Assembly (NCBI GenBank): GCA_000437235.1
Contig: FR897029.1
Location: 1 to 64,000, forward strand
Reading direction: 5' to 3'
From: Coprobacillus sp. CAG:826
GTDB lineage: Bacteria > Bacillota_I > Bacilli_A > RFN20 > CAG-826
Length of the DNA: 64,000 nucleotides
The notes beneath the pieces were generated by a model. It worked only from the letters and a program-made list of their open reading frames with translations, did not search any database and was not told the origin of the DNA. The position numbers and the translations under genes are program-made. Position 1 is the first letter of the stretch. Each line of letters opens with the position of its first letter. Below are positions 25,814 to 33,955 of the stretch, one piece after another.

Positions 25814-26053
25814 ATAGGATTGTAAAATCATTTCAATTTTTTGATAGGTAGTGGTCGGCACTACCTTTTTTAATTCACTTAAGAGGATATCTTTATTTCG
25901 CCGGTGTAATTCATATTTATGTTGCTTTACAAAAGGAAGTAACATGGCAATTTCTTGATCTGTAAAATCAAATCCATATTTTTTGATGAGTTTTCTAGCA
26001 TCATTTTCGTCCATTTTATCCACATAGTATGCGACAAGACGACTAGGTATCAT
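25808..26053 (-). CDS. yqfT: DUF2624 family protein (YqfT-like)
   Basis: An 81-aa all-helical protein with the pattern of DUF2624: an N-terminal helix, then KKYGFDFTDQEIAMLLPFVK and a second helical pair. Function unknown. In B. subtilis yqfT directly follows nfo (yqfS) on the same strand; here it is on the opposite strand and overlaps the nfo 3' end. AGGAGGAACT precedes the ATG. It probably shares a transcript with ispG upstream. Confidence 0.68.
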   Translation of the reverse strand: MIPSRLVAYYVDKMDENDARKLIKKYGFDFTDQEIAMLLPFVKQHKYELHRRNKDILLSELKKVVPTTTYQKIEMILQSYL

Positions 26054-26063
26054 AGTTCCTCCT

Positions 26064-26081
26064 CGTATACTTATGTATACG
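26064..26081. repeat. Short palindrome between ispG and yqfT
   Basis: CGTATAC-TTAT-GTATACG, 7-bp perfect arms, in the 36-base ispG-yqfT gap. No T-tract on either side, so it may be an operator or RNA hairpin. Confidence 0.4.
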
Positions 26082-26089
26082 TGAGAAAC

Positions 26090-27154
26090 CTAGATTAATG
26101 AACGTATTTCTTGAAATAATTTTTCTAAAACTTCATCACTTGATAATTTCATGACGGGTTTTCCGTGTTTAAAGAGTAGCCAATAATCTTTTCCGCCAGC
26201 GATTCCAATATCAGCGTGACTTGCTTCGCCGGGACCATTAACTACACAACCCATGACTGCGACTTTAATTGGACAAGATAAAGTCTCTAACATCTCTTGT
26301 ACTTTATTAGCAACTTCAATCACATTTACTTGTGTTCTTCCACAAGTTGGGCAGGAGATTAATGTAGGATAGTTAGGATATAATCCTAAATCGTGGAGCA
26401 TTCTTTTCATCGTAATGACTTCGTCTCTAGGATCACTCGATAATGAAATACGTAATGTGTCGCCAATTCCATCCATAATTAAAGGAGCTAGGCCAGCCAC
26501 TGAACGAATGACTCCAATTTCTTTCGTCCCTGCTTCAGTAATACCTAAATGAAGAGGATAAGGGAAGATTTTGCTTGCTAAACGATAAGCTTCAATCGTT
26601 TCAAGAACGTCACTACCTTTTAAAGAAATGACGATATCATAGAAATCAAGATCTTCTAAAATTTTGACGTGCTTTTTAGCAGATAAAACGAGTTGTTCCG
26701 CTTTTATCTTAGGAGAAGAGGAAGAAAACTCTTGGTCTAATGAACCCGAATTGACGCCGATACGAATCGGAATATGGTGCTTTTTACACGCATCCACTAC
26801 CTCTTTTATATTTTCTAATGCACCGATATTACCAGGATTAATACGAATTTTATCAATGCCATTTTCAATGGCTAAAAGAGCAAGACGATAATCAAAATGA
26901 ATATCTCCCACTAAAGGAATATGAATTCTTTTAACGATTTCTTTAACAGCGCGTGCATCTTCTTCATCCATAATGGAAACACGCATCATTTCAACGCCAA
27001 GTTTTTCTAATTCTAAGATTTGTTGAACGACTTCATCAATATGGGAAGTCTTGATATTACACATGGACTGCATCACGATGTGATTTTGACCACCGATTTG
27101 TACATTTTTAACATGAATAGCGCGAGTGTTTTCTCTAAAATTCATTTGAATCAC
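26090..27154 (-). CDS. ispG: 4-hydroxy-3-methylbut-2-en-1-yl diphosphate synthase IspG
   Basis: Penultimate MEP-pathway enzyme, converting MEcPP to HMBPP with a 4Fe-4S cluster. The 354-aa bacterial type has the TIM-barrel part (MQSMCNIKTSH, GDIHFDYRLALLA, KIRINPGNIG) and the cluster domain with SCPTCGRT and MGCVVNGPGEA. AGGTGATTC precedes the ATG. ispH lies 3.2 kb away on the same strand. Confidence 0.96.
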   Translation of the reverse strand: MIQMNFRENTRAIHVKNVQIGGQNHIVMQSMCNIKTSHIDEVVQQILELEKLGVEMMRVSIMDEEDARAVKEIVKRIHIPLVGDIHFDYRLALLAIENGIDKIRINPGNIGALENIKEVVDACKKHHIPIRIGVNSGSLDQEFSSSSPKIKAEQLVLSAKKHVKILEDLDFYDIVISLKGSDVLETIEAYRLASKIFPYPLHLGITEAGTKEIGVIRSVAGLAPLIMDGIGDTLRISLSSDPRDEVITMKRMLHDLGLYPNYPTLISCPTCGRTQVNVIEVANKVQEMLETLSCPIKVAVMGCVVNGPGEASHADIGIAGGKDYWLLFKHGKPVMKLSSDEVLEKLFQEIRSLI

Positions 27155-27371
27155 CTATCTTTTTTCTTTGTTATTATAACATAGATTTCATTTACACTTT
27201 GAAGTTTCCTTAAAAATCCTTATTAAAAATCAAAAAATAAGAGATTTATCATGATTTTTATGGCGGATTTAGGGTGCAAATGAAAAAAAGTATAACATTT
27301 TGAACATTTTATATAGAAAATTGTGTTTCCTTATGATACAATAACCTACGATAAGTCGGAGGTGTAGAAAC

Positions 27372-27521
27372 ATGCGTGAAAATATCATCTTCCGTTGTAC
27401 GGAATGTGGAAACGAAAACTATATCGGAACGAAGAATAAAAGAAATCATCCAGAACGGATGGAAATCAAAAAGTATTGTCCGAAATGCAATAAGCAAACT
27501 GTTCATAAAGAAAAGAAATAA
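27372..27521 (+). CDS. rpmG: Large ribosomal subunit protein bL33
   Basis: A 49-aa ribosomal protein, the standard bL33 length. It begins MRENIIFRCTECGNENYI and keeps both zinc pairs (CTEC and CPKC), so it is the zinc-binding C+ form. It contains the expected NPER-like block as HPERMEIKKYCP. A CGGAGGTG site lies 7 bases before the ATG. The gene is monocistronic with a terminator directly after it. Confidence 0.96.
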   Translation: MRENIIFRCTECGNENYIGTKNKRNHPERMEIKKYCPKCNKQTVHKEKK

Positions 27522-27543
27522 GACTTGCGTCTTATTTTTTTTT
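27517..27543 (+). terminator. Rho-independent terminator after rpmG
   Basis: AATAAGAC-TTGC-GTCTTATT followed by T residues; the rpmG stop codon lies in the 5' arm. Confidence 0.9.
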
Positions 27544-27645
27544 GCCATAAAAACATTAATTTTAATGAATCAGTATACATGACAAAATCTTGCGTTCTTA
27601 GATGTTTTTCGATAAATTATAGGTAAATATAAGGAGTTATTTTTT

Positions 27646-30060
27646 ATGCTAAAAAAGAGCCTAATGATTCATGTTTCAGGTGAAGCAAGAAAAGAAAATA
27701 TTGTTTTTTATTTAGATTATCGTATTACTGTTTTAGCGACTCGTTTATTTCGTTTAGAAGAAAATAAAGAAAAAGTGTACCGCGATGCACCGACACAAAG
27801 CGTATGGTATCGAAATCATCCTGTCCAAAGCTTTAAAACTTGGGAAGATGAAGAAGGTTTTCACGTTTTAACTTTGGAAGCTGAACTCATTTTAAAAGAG
27901 AATAGAGAAGATGCGCGTATTCGTATCGATAATCAAATTCTACCCATTACCAATGAAGGAAATTTAAAAGGTACTTATCGTACTTTAGATGGTTGTAATG
28001 GTGGTTATTTCAATGAAAATCCACCACGAAAAGTTATTTTAAATGATGGTGTTTGTTCCTTATCAGGCATCAGCTATTTTGATGATGTCGGTTCTTTAAG
28101 TTTATCAAAAGATGGTGAAATATTAGATCAAACAGGATTAGGCATTGATCAATATATTTTTGCTTATGGTCATGATTATTTAAAAGCGATACAAGCCTTA
28201 TATTCTTTAACAGGAAAGACACCTCTAATTCCTCGTTATGCCTTAGGAAACTGGTGGAGTCGTTTTTATCCTTATACGGATGAAGAATATTTAGCATTAA
28301 TGAAGAAGTTTGAAGATTTACATGTTCCTTTTACTGTAGCGACCATTGATATGGATTGGCACTACTTCCACAACATTGAAAAAGAGTTCCATTTTGAAAA
28401 GAAACATCTAGAAAATGAAGATTTTTATGGAAATTTAGATGGTTGGACGGGTTATACTTGGAATCCTCATCTTGTAAAAAATTATCGTAAGTTCTTAAAA
28501 GATCTTCATGAAAAACATCATTTAGAAGTTACTCTAAATTTACATCCAGCCTTAGGTATTAGATGGTGGGAAGAAATTTATCCAACATTTGCAAAGGCCA
28601 TGGGTAAAGATCCATCTACCCAAGAACAAATTCCTTTTGATTTTACCGATACAAAGTTTATTAATAATTATTTTGATGTTTTACATCATCCTTATGAAAA
28701 AGATGGTGTAACGTTCTGGTGGATTGATTGGCAACAAGGAACGAAGAGTAAAATCGCTTCGTTAGATCCATTATGGGCTTTAAATCATTATCATTATTTA
28801 GATCATAAAGAAAATCATCATGTTCCTTTAATTTTATCGCGTTATGCGGGGATTGGTTCACATCGTTATCCCTTAGGCTTTTCTGGTGATACCTATGTTA
28901 CTTGGGATACTTTAGCGTATCTTCCTTATTTTACTTCAACAGCGAGTAATGTAGGTTATACGTGGTGGAGTCATGATATTGGTGGACATATGTGGGGCGT
29001 ACATCAAAATGAACTTTATGTCCGTCATCTTCAATATGGCACTTTTAGTCCGATTATGCGTTTACATTGCTCAGATTTTTTATCGATGACCAAAGAACCA
29101 TGGTACTTTAGTAATGGAACCGGTGAAATCGCTATGAATTTCTTACGTTTCCGTCATCAGATGATTCCTTATTTATATAGCTTTAACTATAAAACCGCTA
29201 AAGAAGATTTACCTTTAGTAAGACCCTTATATTATCATCATGATGTAAAAGAAGCGTATGAATTTCAACAAGAATACTATTTTGGTAATCTTTTAGTAGC
29301 GCCAGTTACTTCACCTTCTAAAAAAGGCGGTTATAGCGCGGTGAAAGCGTATTTACCAAAGGGTAGATATACCGATATCTTTACCGGTGATGTGTATCAT
29401 ATTAAACGTGAACATCATACACAGACGCTTTATCGCTTATTAGATTCCATCCCAGTTTTAGCAAAAGAAGGAACGATTTTACCTTTTTCTTTAGATGAAA
29501 AGAATTCGTATACCAATCCTCGTCATTTGTTAGTCCGTATTTATCAAGGTAATGGCGAATTCACGCTTTATGAAGATAATTTAGATCAAAATAAAGACCA
29601 AGTCGTGGAAACCTATTTTAAAGCTACAAAAGGTGAATGGAAGAAAAATCAAAAGAAACAAATCATCGAAATATCTTCTAAAGGTGAAATAGCGATTTTA
29701 CCAAGAAGAAAAATGGATATCGAATTCTCAGATATTAAAGATGGCGTCATTCGTTTATATAAGAATGATAAGTTAGTAAAAAGCAAAAAAATTACGCGTG
29801 TTGTTCCTTCAATTTCTTTTGTTTATGACCCGAGTGCAAATTACCGCGTTGAAATCATCTTTCATGAATTAACTCGTTTAGAAGAACTTCAAGAGCGGAC
29901 ACGTGAAATTATTTTACATAGCGAAGGCCGCTATGACGCTTTAGAGTCCCTTTTAAGAGCGGTTTTAAAAGCGACAAGCGTCGAAGAATATGAAAAGCTT
30001 GTAAAAGAAAGTCAAGTATCCTATGATGTGAAAAAGCGGTTATTAGAGACGCTAAAATAG
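27646..30060 (+). CDS. Glycoside hydrolase family 31 (alpha-glucosidase/xylosidase-like)
   Basis: An 804-aa cytoplasmic enzyme (no signal peptide) that cleaves alpha-linked glycosides. It has the N-terminal beta-sandwich (1-185), the catalytic barrel with TIDMDWHYF, the probable nucleophile Asp in FWWIDWQQG and the probable acid/base Asp in GFSGDTYVTWDTL, then SHDIGGHMWG and C-terminal beta domains. About 65 residues at the end form a charged helical appendage not expected from the GH31 core. Substrate cannot be told from sequence. AAGGAG precedes the ATG. The MBL hydrolase gene starts 7 bases downstream. Confidence 0.9.
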   Translation: MLKKSLMIHVSGEARKENIVFYLDYRITVLATRLFRLEENKEKVYRDAPTQSVWYRNHPVQSFKTWEDEEGFHVLTLEAELILKENREDARIRIDNQILPITNEGNLKGTYRTLDGCNGGYFNENPPRKVILNDGVCSLSGISYFDDVGSLSLSKDGEILDQTGLGIDQYIFAYGHDYLKAIQALYSLTGKTPLIPRYALGNWWSRFYPYTDEEYLALMKKFEDLHVPFTVATIDMDWHYFHNIEKEFHFEKKHLENEDFYGNLDGWTGYTWNPHLVKNYRKFLKDLHEKHHLEVTLNLHPALGIRWWEEIYPTFAKAMGKDPSTQEQIPFDFTDTKFINNYFDVLHHPYEKDGVTFWWIDWQQGTKSKIASLDPLWALNHYHYLDHKENHHVPLILSRYAGIGSHRYPLGFSGDTYVTWDTLAYLPYFTSTASNVGYTWWSHDIGGHMWGVHQNELYVRHLQYGTFSPIMRLHCSDFLSMTKEPWYFSNGTGEIAMNFLRFRHQMIPYLYSFNYKTAKEDLPLVRPLYYHHDVKEAYEFQQEYYFGNLLVAPVTSPSKKGGYSAVKAYLPKGRYTDIFTGDVYHIKREHHTQTLYRLLDSIPVLAKEGTILPFSLDEKNSYTNPRHLLVRIYQGNGEFTLYEDNLDQNKDQVVETYFKATKGEWKKNQKKQIIEISSKGEIAILPRRKMDIEFSDIKDGVIRLYKNDKLVKSKKITRVVPSISFVYDPSANYRVEIIFHELTRLEELQERTREIILHSEGRYDALESLLRAVLKATSVEEYEKLVKESQVSYDVKKRLLETLK

Positions 30061-30067
30061 GAGAAGT

Positions 30068-30700
30068 ATGAACGTAAAAATTTTTATGGGCGGGGATGAC
30101 TCCGCAACGAGTTATATTGTTTATAACGAAAAGAAAGAAGCGGTTTTAATCGATCCTTCGTTTAAAGCATCTAAAATCGTAAAATGGCTCAAAGAAGAAA
30201 GTATTAACCTTTTAGCTATTCTTTTAACGCACGGACATTTTGATCATATAGAAGGAATTGAAGAAGTGAAGAAATCTTTTTCTTGCCCGATTTATATAGA
30301 AAAAAGCGATGAAGTGCTTTTAGACAATCCTTATAAAAATGGAAGTGTTCTTTTTGGAAAGTACGTTCAAGTTTTAGAAAAGACAGAAAATCTATGGGAT
30401 GAAGAGACTTTACATTTTAGCGATATAGAAGTGCAAGTGATTCATACACCTTTTCATACGCCTGGAAGTGTTTGCTTCTATTTTCCCAAGATTCAATCCT
30501 TATTTACCGGTGACACTTTGTTCTATCGAAGTATTGGAAGAACAGATTTACCTTTAGGAAACGCTAAAGACGTAACAAGCAGTTTATTAAAGGTAAAGAA
30601 ATTTTATAAAAATAATGGCAATATGAAAGTATATCCAGGGCATGGAAATAGTACTTCGTTAGAAAAAGAAATGGAATTCAATCCTTTTATAGACGATTGA
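30068..30700 (+). CDS. MBL-fold metallohydrolase (YqgX/glyoxalase II-like)
   Basis: A 210-aa zinc hydrolase with HGHFDHIEG (HxHxDH), THTPFHTPGS-like ligand region, TGDTLFYRSIGRTDLP and the final PGHGNST. This is the small hydroxyacylglutathione-hydrolase-like type, as B. subtilis YqgX. The substrate is unknown. It is co-transcribed with the GH31 gene and followed by a strong terminator. Confidence 0.88.
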   Translation: MNVKIFMGGDDSATSYIVYNEKKEAVLIDPSFKASKIVKWLKEESINLLAILLTHGHFDHIEGIEEVKKSFSCPIYIEKSDEVLLDNPYKNGSVLFGKYVQVLEKTENLWDEETLHFSDIEVQVIHTPFHTPGSVCFYFPKIQSLFTGDTLFYRSIGRTDLPLGNAKDVTSSLLKVKKFYKNNGNMKVYPGHGNSTSLEKEMEFNPFIDD

Positions 30701-30724
30701 AGATGATAGCCAATACAAATATTT

Positions 30725-30750
30725 GACCTTCTTTACGAAGGTCTTTTTTT
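30725..30750 (+). terminator. Rho-independent terminator after the MBL hydrolase gene
   Basis: GACCTTC-TTTAC-GAAGGTC followed by seven T residues. Confidence 0.93.
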
Positions 30751-30865
30751 GCTTTTGGATAGTTTACGTTCCATTTGCTTTTTAAAAAAATCTATGGCAA
30801 AATGAAAAAAATAAAGTCTTTTTAAAGGAATAATTAAAAAAAGTGAATATGGGGGACACTTAACT

Positions 30866-31719
30866 ATGAATAATAAGGCAGACTTACTAAAAAAACAGAA
30901 TTAAAAAAAGTAAAACCTTTTCCTAAATTTGTAATTAGTCTTTTGCTTCTTCTTGTGGTAGTAGGTTTAGGTTATTTTCTATGCCTTCAGCCAACCACTG
31001 ATCAACTTACCCATCGATATGAAACCTTTGGTCAATTCATTTGCAAGTATGATATTGCGCTTATTTGCTTTATTTTAGTAATGAATGTAATTGAACTGAT
31101 TGACTTCGCTATCAATGCGAAAAGAGATGAAGCCATCAACGCTAATTATGAAGCAATGTTAGGCCATATTCATTTGCTTAGTTTTTTTAAACAATATTTT
31201 GCTCCACTTTTTGCTAAAGGCCCTTTTATCTTTGCAAGTGAAGAAAAAAAGGTAGCGGCACCTAGAAAAATCATTCATCTTGTTGTGGGCACGATCAAAT
31301 GGCTATATTGGCTCGTATTTATCTTATTATTCATCGCTATGATGAGTAAACCAGAATTCAAAACTGTTATTTTAGAAGGAAACCGAGATTATATTTTTAC
31401 AGCGTTTGTCCTTTTTTTATGTACAAACTGTAATATTGTTTTATATGCATTTTATAAAATATCTCCTTTATATTCTTCTAGAACTTATGAAATTGTTACG
31501 TATTATACGGATGGAACAACAAAAAGAGAAACAAAATCACAAAGTAACTTTGTCGCAATGCTTCTTCTTTCGATTGCGATTTATCTCTTCTTTAGCGTTT
31601 TTTACTTCTTGAGTTTTGCTACTAAAATCAATCGCGCAATTGAAACAAATCGTTTTAGTCGCTTTTTAAAAAAGAGTAGAGGAAATCAAAGTATATTAAA
31701 TTTTTATATAGAAAAATAA
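30866..31719 (+). pseudogene. Polytopic membrane protein gene with a frameshift at an A7 run
   Basis: ATG 30866 has a good ribosome binding site (GGGGGA, 9-base gap) but its frame stops after 12 codons at 30902-30904. A -1 shift at the A7 run 30889-30895 joins it to the long frame that runs to 31719. The joined product would be about 284 aa: a basic start, four hydrophobic segments and a basic tail. The long frame alone has no ATG near its start and only a TTG at 30943 without a ribosome binding site. The heptamer is phased as A-AAA-AAA, so a sequencing error, a pseudogene, slippage or programmed -1 frameshifting are all possible. No family is recognised. Confidence 0.6.
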
Positions 31720-31781
31720 TAAATTATAGAAATAAGCGCATAAAATGATGAATTAAGACCATACTTGAATTAGGTGATGAG

Positions 31782-32198
31782 ATGAACATCAAAAGACTTT
31801 TAACGCTATCAATTGTTCTAGGTATTTTCTCCACCTTGCTTGAGGAAGGTCTTTTTTATTGTAATTTTACTTGTATAAGGATGAGTTTATTTTTAGAAAA
31901 CATTACTTCTAAATATATTTACCAATTCGGTTTAAGTTGTGTTTTACAGATTGGTTTTCTTTTTGTTATCGGTGGCTTATATTCTTTATTTCCTCACCAG
32001 AATGGTCGATTAAGAGGTTTATTGGTGATATGCACTATTCTTTTTTTAGTAATAAACACATTTCTAAAATTTTATTCCCCACTTTTTCATGAACTGGGAT
32101 TATTAGGAGAAGTGAGCCTTTTTACCTGGATTATCTTTGTATTTTATACCTTCTTTTATTCTATTCTTTATTTAAAAAGAAAAGAGAAGAAAGCATAA
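31782..32198 (+). CDS. Small four-helix membrane protein, unknown function
   Basis: A 138-aa protein with four predicted membrane helices (about 7-27, 47-67, 79-97 and 108-130) and a short basic C-terminus (YLKRKEKKA). I do not recognise the family. TAGGTGATG gives a sound ribosome binding site for ATG 31782. It follows the frameshifted membrane protein gene and precedes efp. Confidence 0.65.
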   Translation: MNIKRLLTLSIVLGIFSTLLEEGLFYCNFTCIRMSLFLENITSKYIYQFGLSCVLQIGFLFVIGGLYSLFPHQNGRLRGLLVICTILFLVINTFLKFYSPLFHELGLLGEVSLFTWIIFVFYTFFYSILYLKRKEKKA

Positions 32199-32334
32199 TA
32201 AGAAGAGTTTTCATTGAAATAAGTGAAAAAATGGACTCGTTTTTCATGATAAAATTCATTTTTCTATACTTTCTTATTCCATATTTCTAGGAAATTTGAT
32301 AGAATAATTACGTTATAAAAGGAGAAGAAGTCAT

Positions 32335-32892
32335 ATGATTAACATCACAGAATTAAGACCTGGCAATACTTTTGAATATGAAGGCAATGTTTATAGCTGC
32401 TTAGATATCGCTTTAAACAAGACCGCTATGGCGAAAATGAAAGTCAAAGTCAAATCCAAAAACCTTCGTACAGGTGCCGTTCTTGAACTTTCTTTTATTG
32501 GTGGCGATAAAGTTGAAGTCATCCGTTTAGATAAGAAGAAAATGCAATATCTTTATGATAGTGGAGACGCTTTAGTCTTTATGGATAACGATACCTATGA
32601 TCAAATCGAAATTAGCAAAGATCGTCTTCAATGGGAAGCTCAATTCTTAAAAGGTAATGAAGAAGTTCAAATCGTTTTCTATGGTAGTGAAATTATGGGT
32701 ATCTCTTTACCAACCACTGTTGAATTACAAGTTACATCTTGTGAACCAGCTGTTCGTGGTGATACCGTAAACAAAGCTATGAAAGAAGCGGTTACCGAAA
32801 CGGGATTTAAAGTCCGTGTTCCTTTATTTATTTCTGAAGGCGAGACCATTATAGTTCGTACCGATAACGGTGAATACGACGGTCGCGCTTAA
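32335..32892 (+). CDS. efp: Elongation factor P, variant with Met at the modified-Lys position
   Basis: EF-P relieves ribosome stalling at polyproline stretches. The 185-aa protein has the three EF-P domains with NLRTGAV, MQYLYDSGD, VFMDNDTYDQ and the C-terminal VPLFISEGE. Gap-free alignment by eye to B. subtilis EF-P places Met32 where Lys32 (in KPGKG) is modified; the loop here reads NKTAMAKMK. A GGAGAAG site precedes the ATG. In B. subtilis efp lies beside the spoIIIA operon, and here a spoIIIAH-like gene follows. Confidence 0.95.
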   Translation: MINITELRPGNTFEYEGNVYSCLDIALNKTAMAKMKVKVKSKNLRTGAVLELSFIGGDKVEVIRLDKKKMQYLYDSGDALVFMDNDTYDQIEISKDRLQWEAQFLKGNEEVQIVFYGSEIMGISLPTTVELQVTSCEPAVRGDTVNKAMKEAVTETGFKVRVPLFISEGETIIVRTDNGEYDGRA

Positions 32893-32905
32893 TAAATGAA
32901 GCAAA

Positions 32906-32941
32906 AGCTATTTAGCCATTTCGCTAAGTAGTTTTTTTTTT
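32906..32941 (+). terminator. Rho-independent terminator after efp
   Basis: AGCTATTTAGC-CATTTC-GCTAAGTAGTT with G-U pairs, followed by a long T-run. Confidence 0.85.
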
Positions 32942-32956
32942 GCACTTTTAAGAAAA

Positions 32957-32963
32957 TTCGACA
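32957..32963 (-). promoter_or_regulatory. Candidate 0A box upstream of spoIIIAH
   Basis: TTCGACA is the exact complement of the 0A-box core TGTCGAA, extended as TTTTGTCGAATT on the minus strand. It lies about 90 bases before the SpoIIIAH-like start. Spo0A is encoded in this window. A 7-mer match alone is weak evidence. Confidence 0.35.
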
Positions 32964-33050
32964 AAATAAAAGAAATCAAAAAGATTATGATAAACATGTT
33001 CTTGATTGATGAATTGTAGCATAACTTGATAACGGTAGGAGGAAAAATTT

Positions 33051-33527
33051 ATGAATCGTCAATTCGTGGCTTTCTTGAGTATGTTCTCACTTGTCTTAGT
33101 TTTATCTATTTATTATGTAATGTTACCTTCTAAAACAAAAAAACCAAGTGCTGATCCAGTGATTAGTAATGTAGAAGAGGGAACCGATCCATATTTTGAT
33201 ATGATGATTTTAGAACAAGAAACACAACATAAAGAAGTCATTGATCAACAATATGATATTATCGCTTCGAGTGAATATACCAATGCGGAAAAAGCCATTG
33301 CGCTTGAACTCATTGAAAAAGAAGAGCAAACCATGAAAAGTGAAAAAGACCTTCGTGATATCATCATTGGTATGGGAAAACCGACATGCTTTGTCGAAAT
33401 CAATGAAAAGGATGTCTATGTTCTAACCGTAAGCGAAAATAAAACGATGCAAGAAGTCGCTGAAATTATTTTTAGTGTTCAAGACTATCTTCATGCAGAA
33501 ATGAATGTTCAAGTTTCATTCCGTTAA
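33051..33527 (+). CDS. spoIIIAH: Stage III sporulation protein AH-like (SpoIIIAH)
   Basis: SpoIIIAH sits in the mother-cell engulfing membrane and joins forespore SpoIIQ to form a channel between the compartments. The 158-aa product has one N-terminal transmembrane helix (about 6-24), a linker and a YscJ/FliF-like C-terminal domain with IIIGMGKPTCFVEI and VYVLTVSENKTMQEVAEI, as in PF12685. It is shorter than the roughly 218 aa of B. subtilis. The other spoIIIA genes are not next to it. AGGAGG precedes the ATG. Confidence 0.8.
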   Translation: MNRQFVAFLSMFSLVLVLSIYYVMLPSKTKKPSADPVISNVEEGTDPYFDMMILEQETQHKEVIDQQYDIIASSEYTNAEKAIALELIEKEEQTMKSEKDLRDIIIGMGKPTCFVEINEKDVYVLTVSENKTMQEVAEIIFSVQDYLHAEMNVQVSFR

Positions 33528-33582
33528 AAAATCACTAAAATCAAGAACGAAAGTTGCTCTAAATTTACCCATTTCTTTTATG

Positions 33583-33611
33583 TTGTAAATAGAGTAAAAA
33601 TATTATAAAAT
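33583..33611 (+). promoter_or_regulatory. Promoter of yneF
   Basis: TTGTAA at 33583-33588 and TAAAAT at 33606-33611, spacer 17 bp. Confidence 0.6.
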
Positions 33612-33636
33612 AATAGCGTTAGATGAGGTGATTTAA

Positions 33637-33873
33637 ATGATCGTATTAGAAGTAGCGATGGAAACCGCACCATTTGTATTTACTTTAATTGGTATCTTTA
33701 TTGCGGGACTTGCTATCGGATTTGTGGTTACTCGGACTTTAATTCAAAAACAATTAAAACAAAATCCACCAATTAATGAAAAAATGATTCGCGCGATGTT
33801 CCAATCTATGGGACGTAAGCCAAGCGAAGCACAAATTCGGGCAGTCATGGCCAACATTAAAAAGAATCAATAA
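33637..33873 (+). CDS. yneF: YneF family membrane protein (UPF0154)
   Basis: A 78-aa single-pass protein: one N-terminal helix (about 11-33, ending GFVVTRTLIQKQL) then a cytoplasmic tail with the family signature NPPINEKMIRAMFQSMGRKPSEAQI given in blocks NPPINEKMIR and MGRKPSE. This is the UPF0154/YneF family. The function is unknown. GAGGTGATTT precedes the ATG; a promoter and a terminator make it monocistronic. Confidence 0.9.
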   Translation: MIVLEVAMETAPFVFTLIGIFIAGLAIGFVVTRTLIQKQLKQNPPINEKMIRAMFQSMGRKPSEAQIRAVMANIKKNQ

Positions 33874-33880
33874 AAGAAAA

Positions 33881-33907
33881 GAGCTCGTAAGGGCTCTTAT
33901 TTTTTTA
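33881..33907. terminator. Terminator after yneF
   Basis: Stem AAGAGC / GCTCTT with an 8-base loop, followed by ATTTTTTT. A-residues on the left make it possibly bidirectional, also serving plsY. Confidence 0.8.
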
Positions 33908-33916
33908 AGTTTTATT

Positions 33917-33953
33917 TACTTATAATCTACTAAATAACTACTAAATAATTACT
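33917..33953 (-). repeat. 11-bp phased AGTA/TACT array A, 3' of plsY
   Basis: TACT occurs at 33917, 33928, 33939 and 33950, exactly 11 bases apart. On the plsY strand the units read AGTAATTATTT, AGTAGTTATTT, AGTAGATTATA, AGTAAATAAAA. The array starts 2 bases after the plsY stop. Stop triplets (TAA, TAG) recur in each unit and rotate frame. Confidence 0.8.
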
Positions 33954-33955
33954 TT

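Noticed and set aside
26016..26024. TTATCCACA DnaA-box match
   Set aside because: It lies inside the yqfT coding sequence and is a single copy; not evidence for an origin.
30943..31719. Membrane protein starting at TTG 30943
   Set aside because: No ribosome binding site precedes it, and the frame is open back to 30877; the frameshift model with ATG 30866 fits better.
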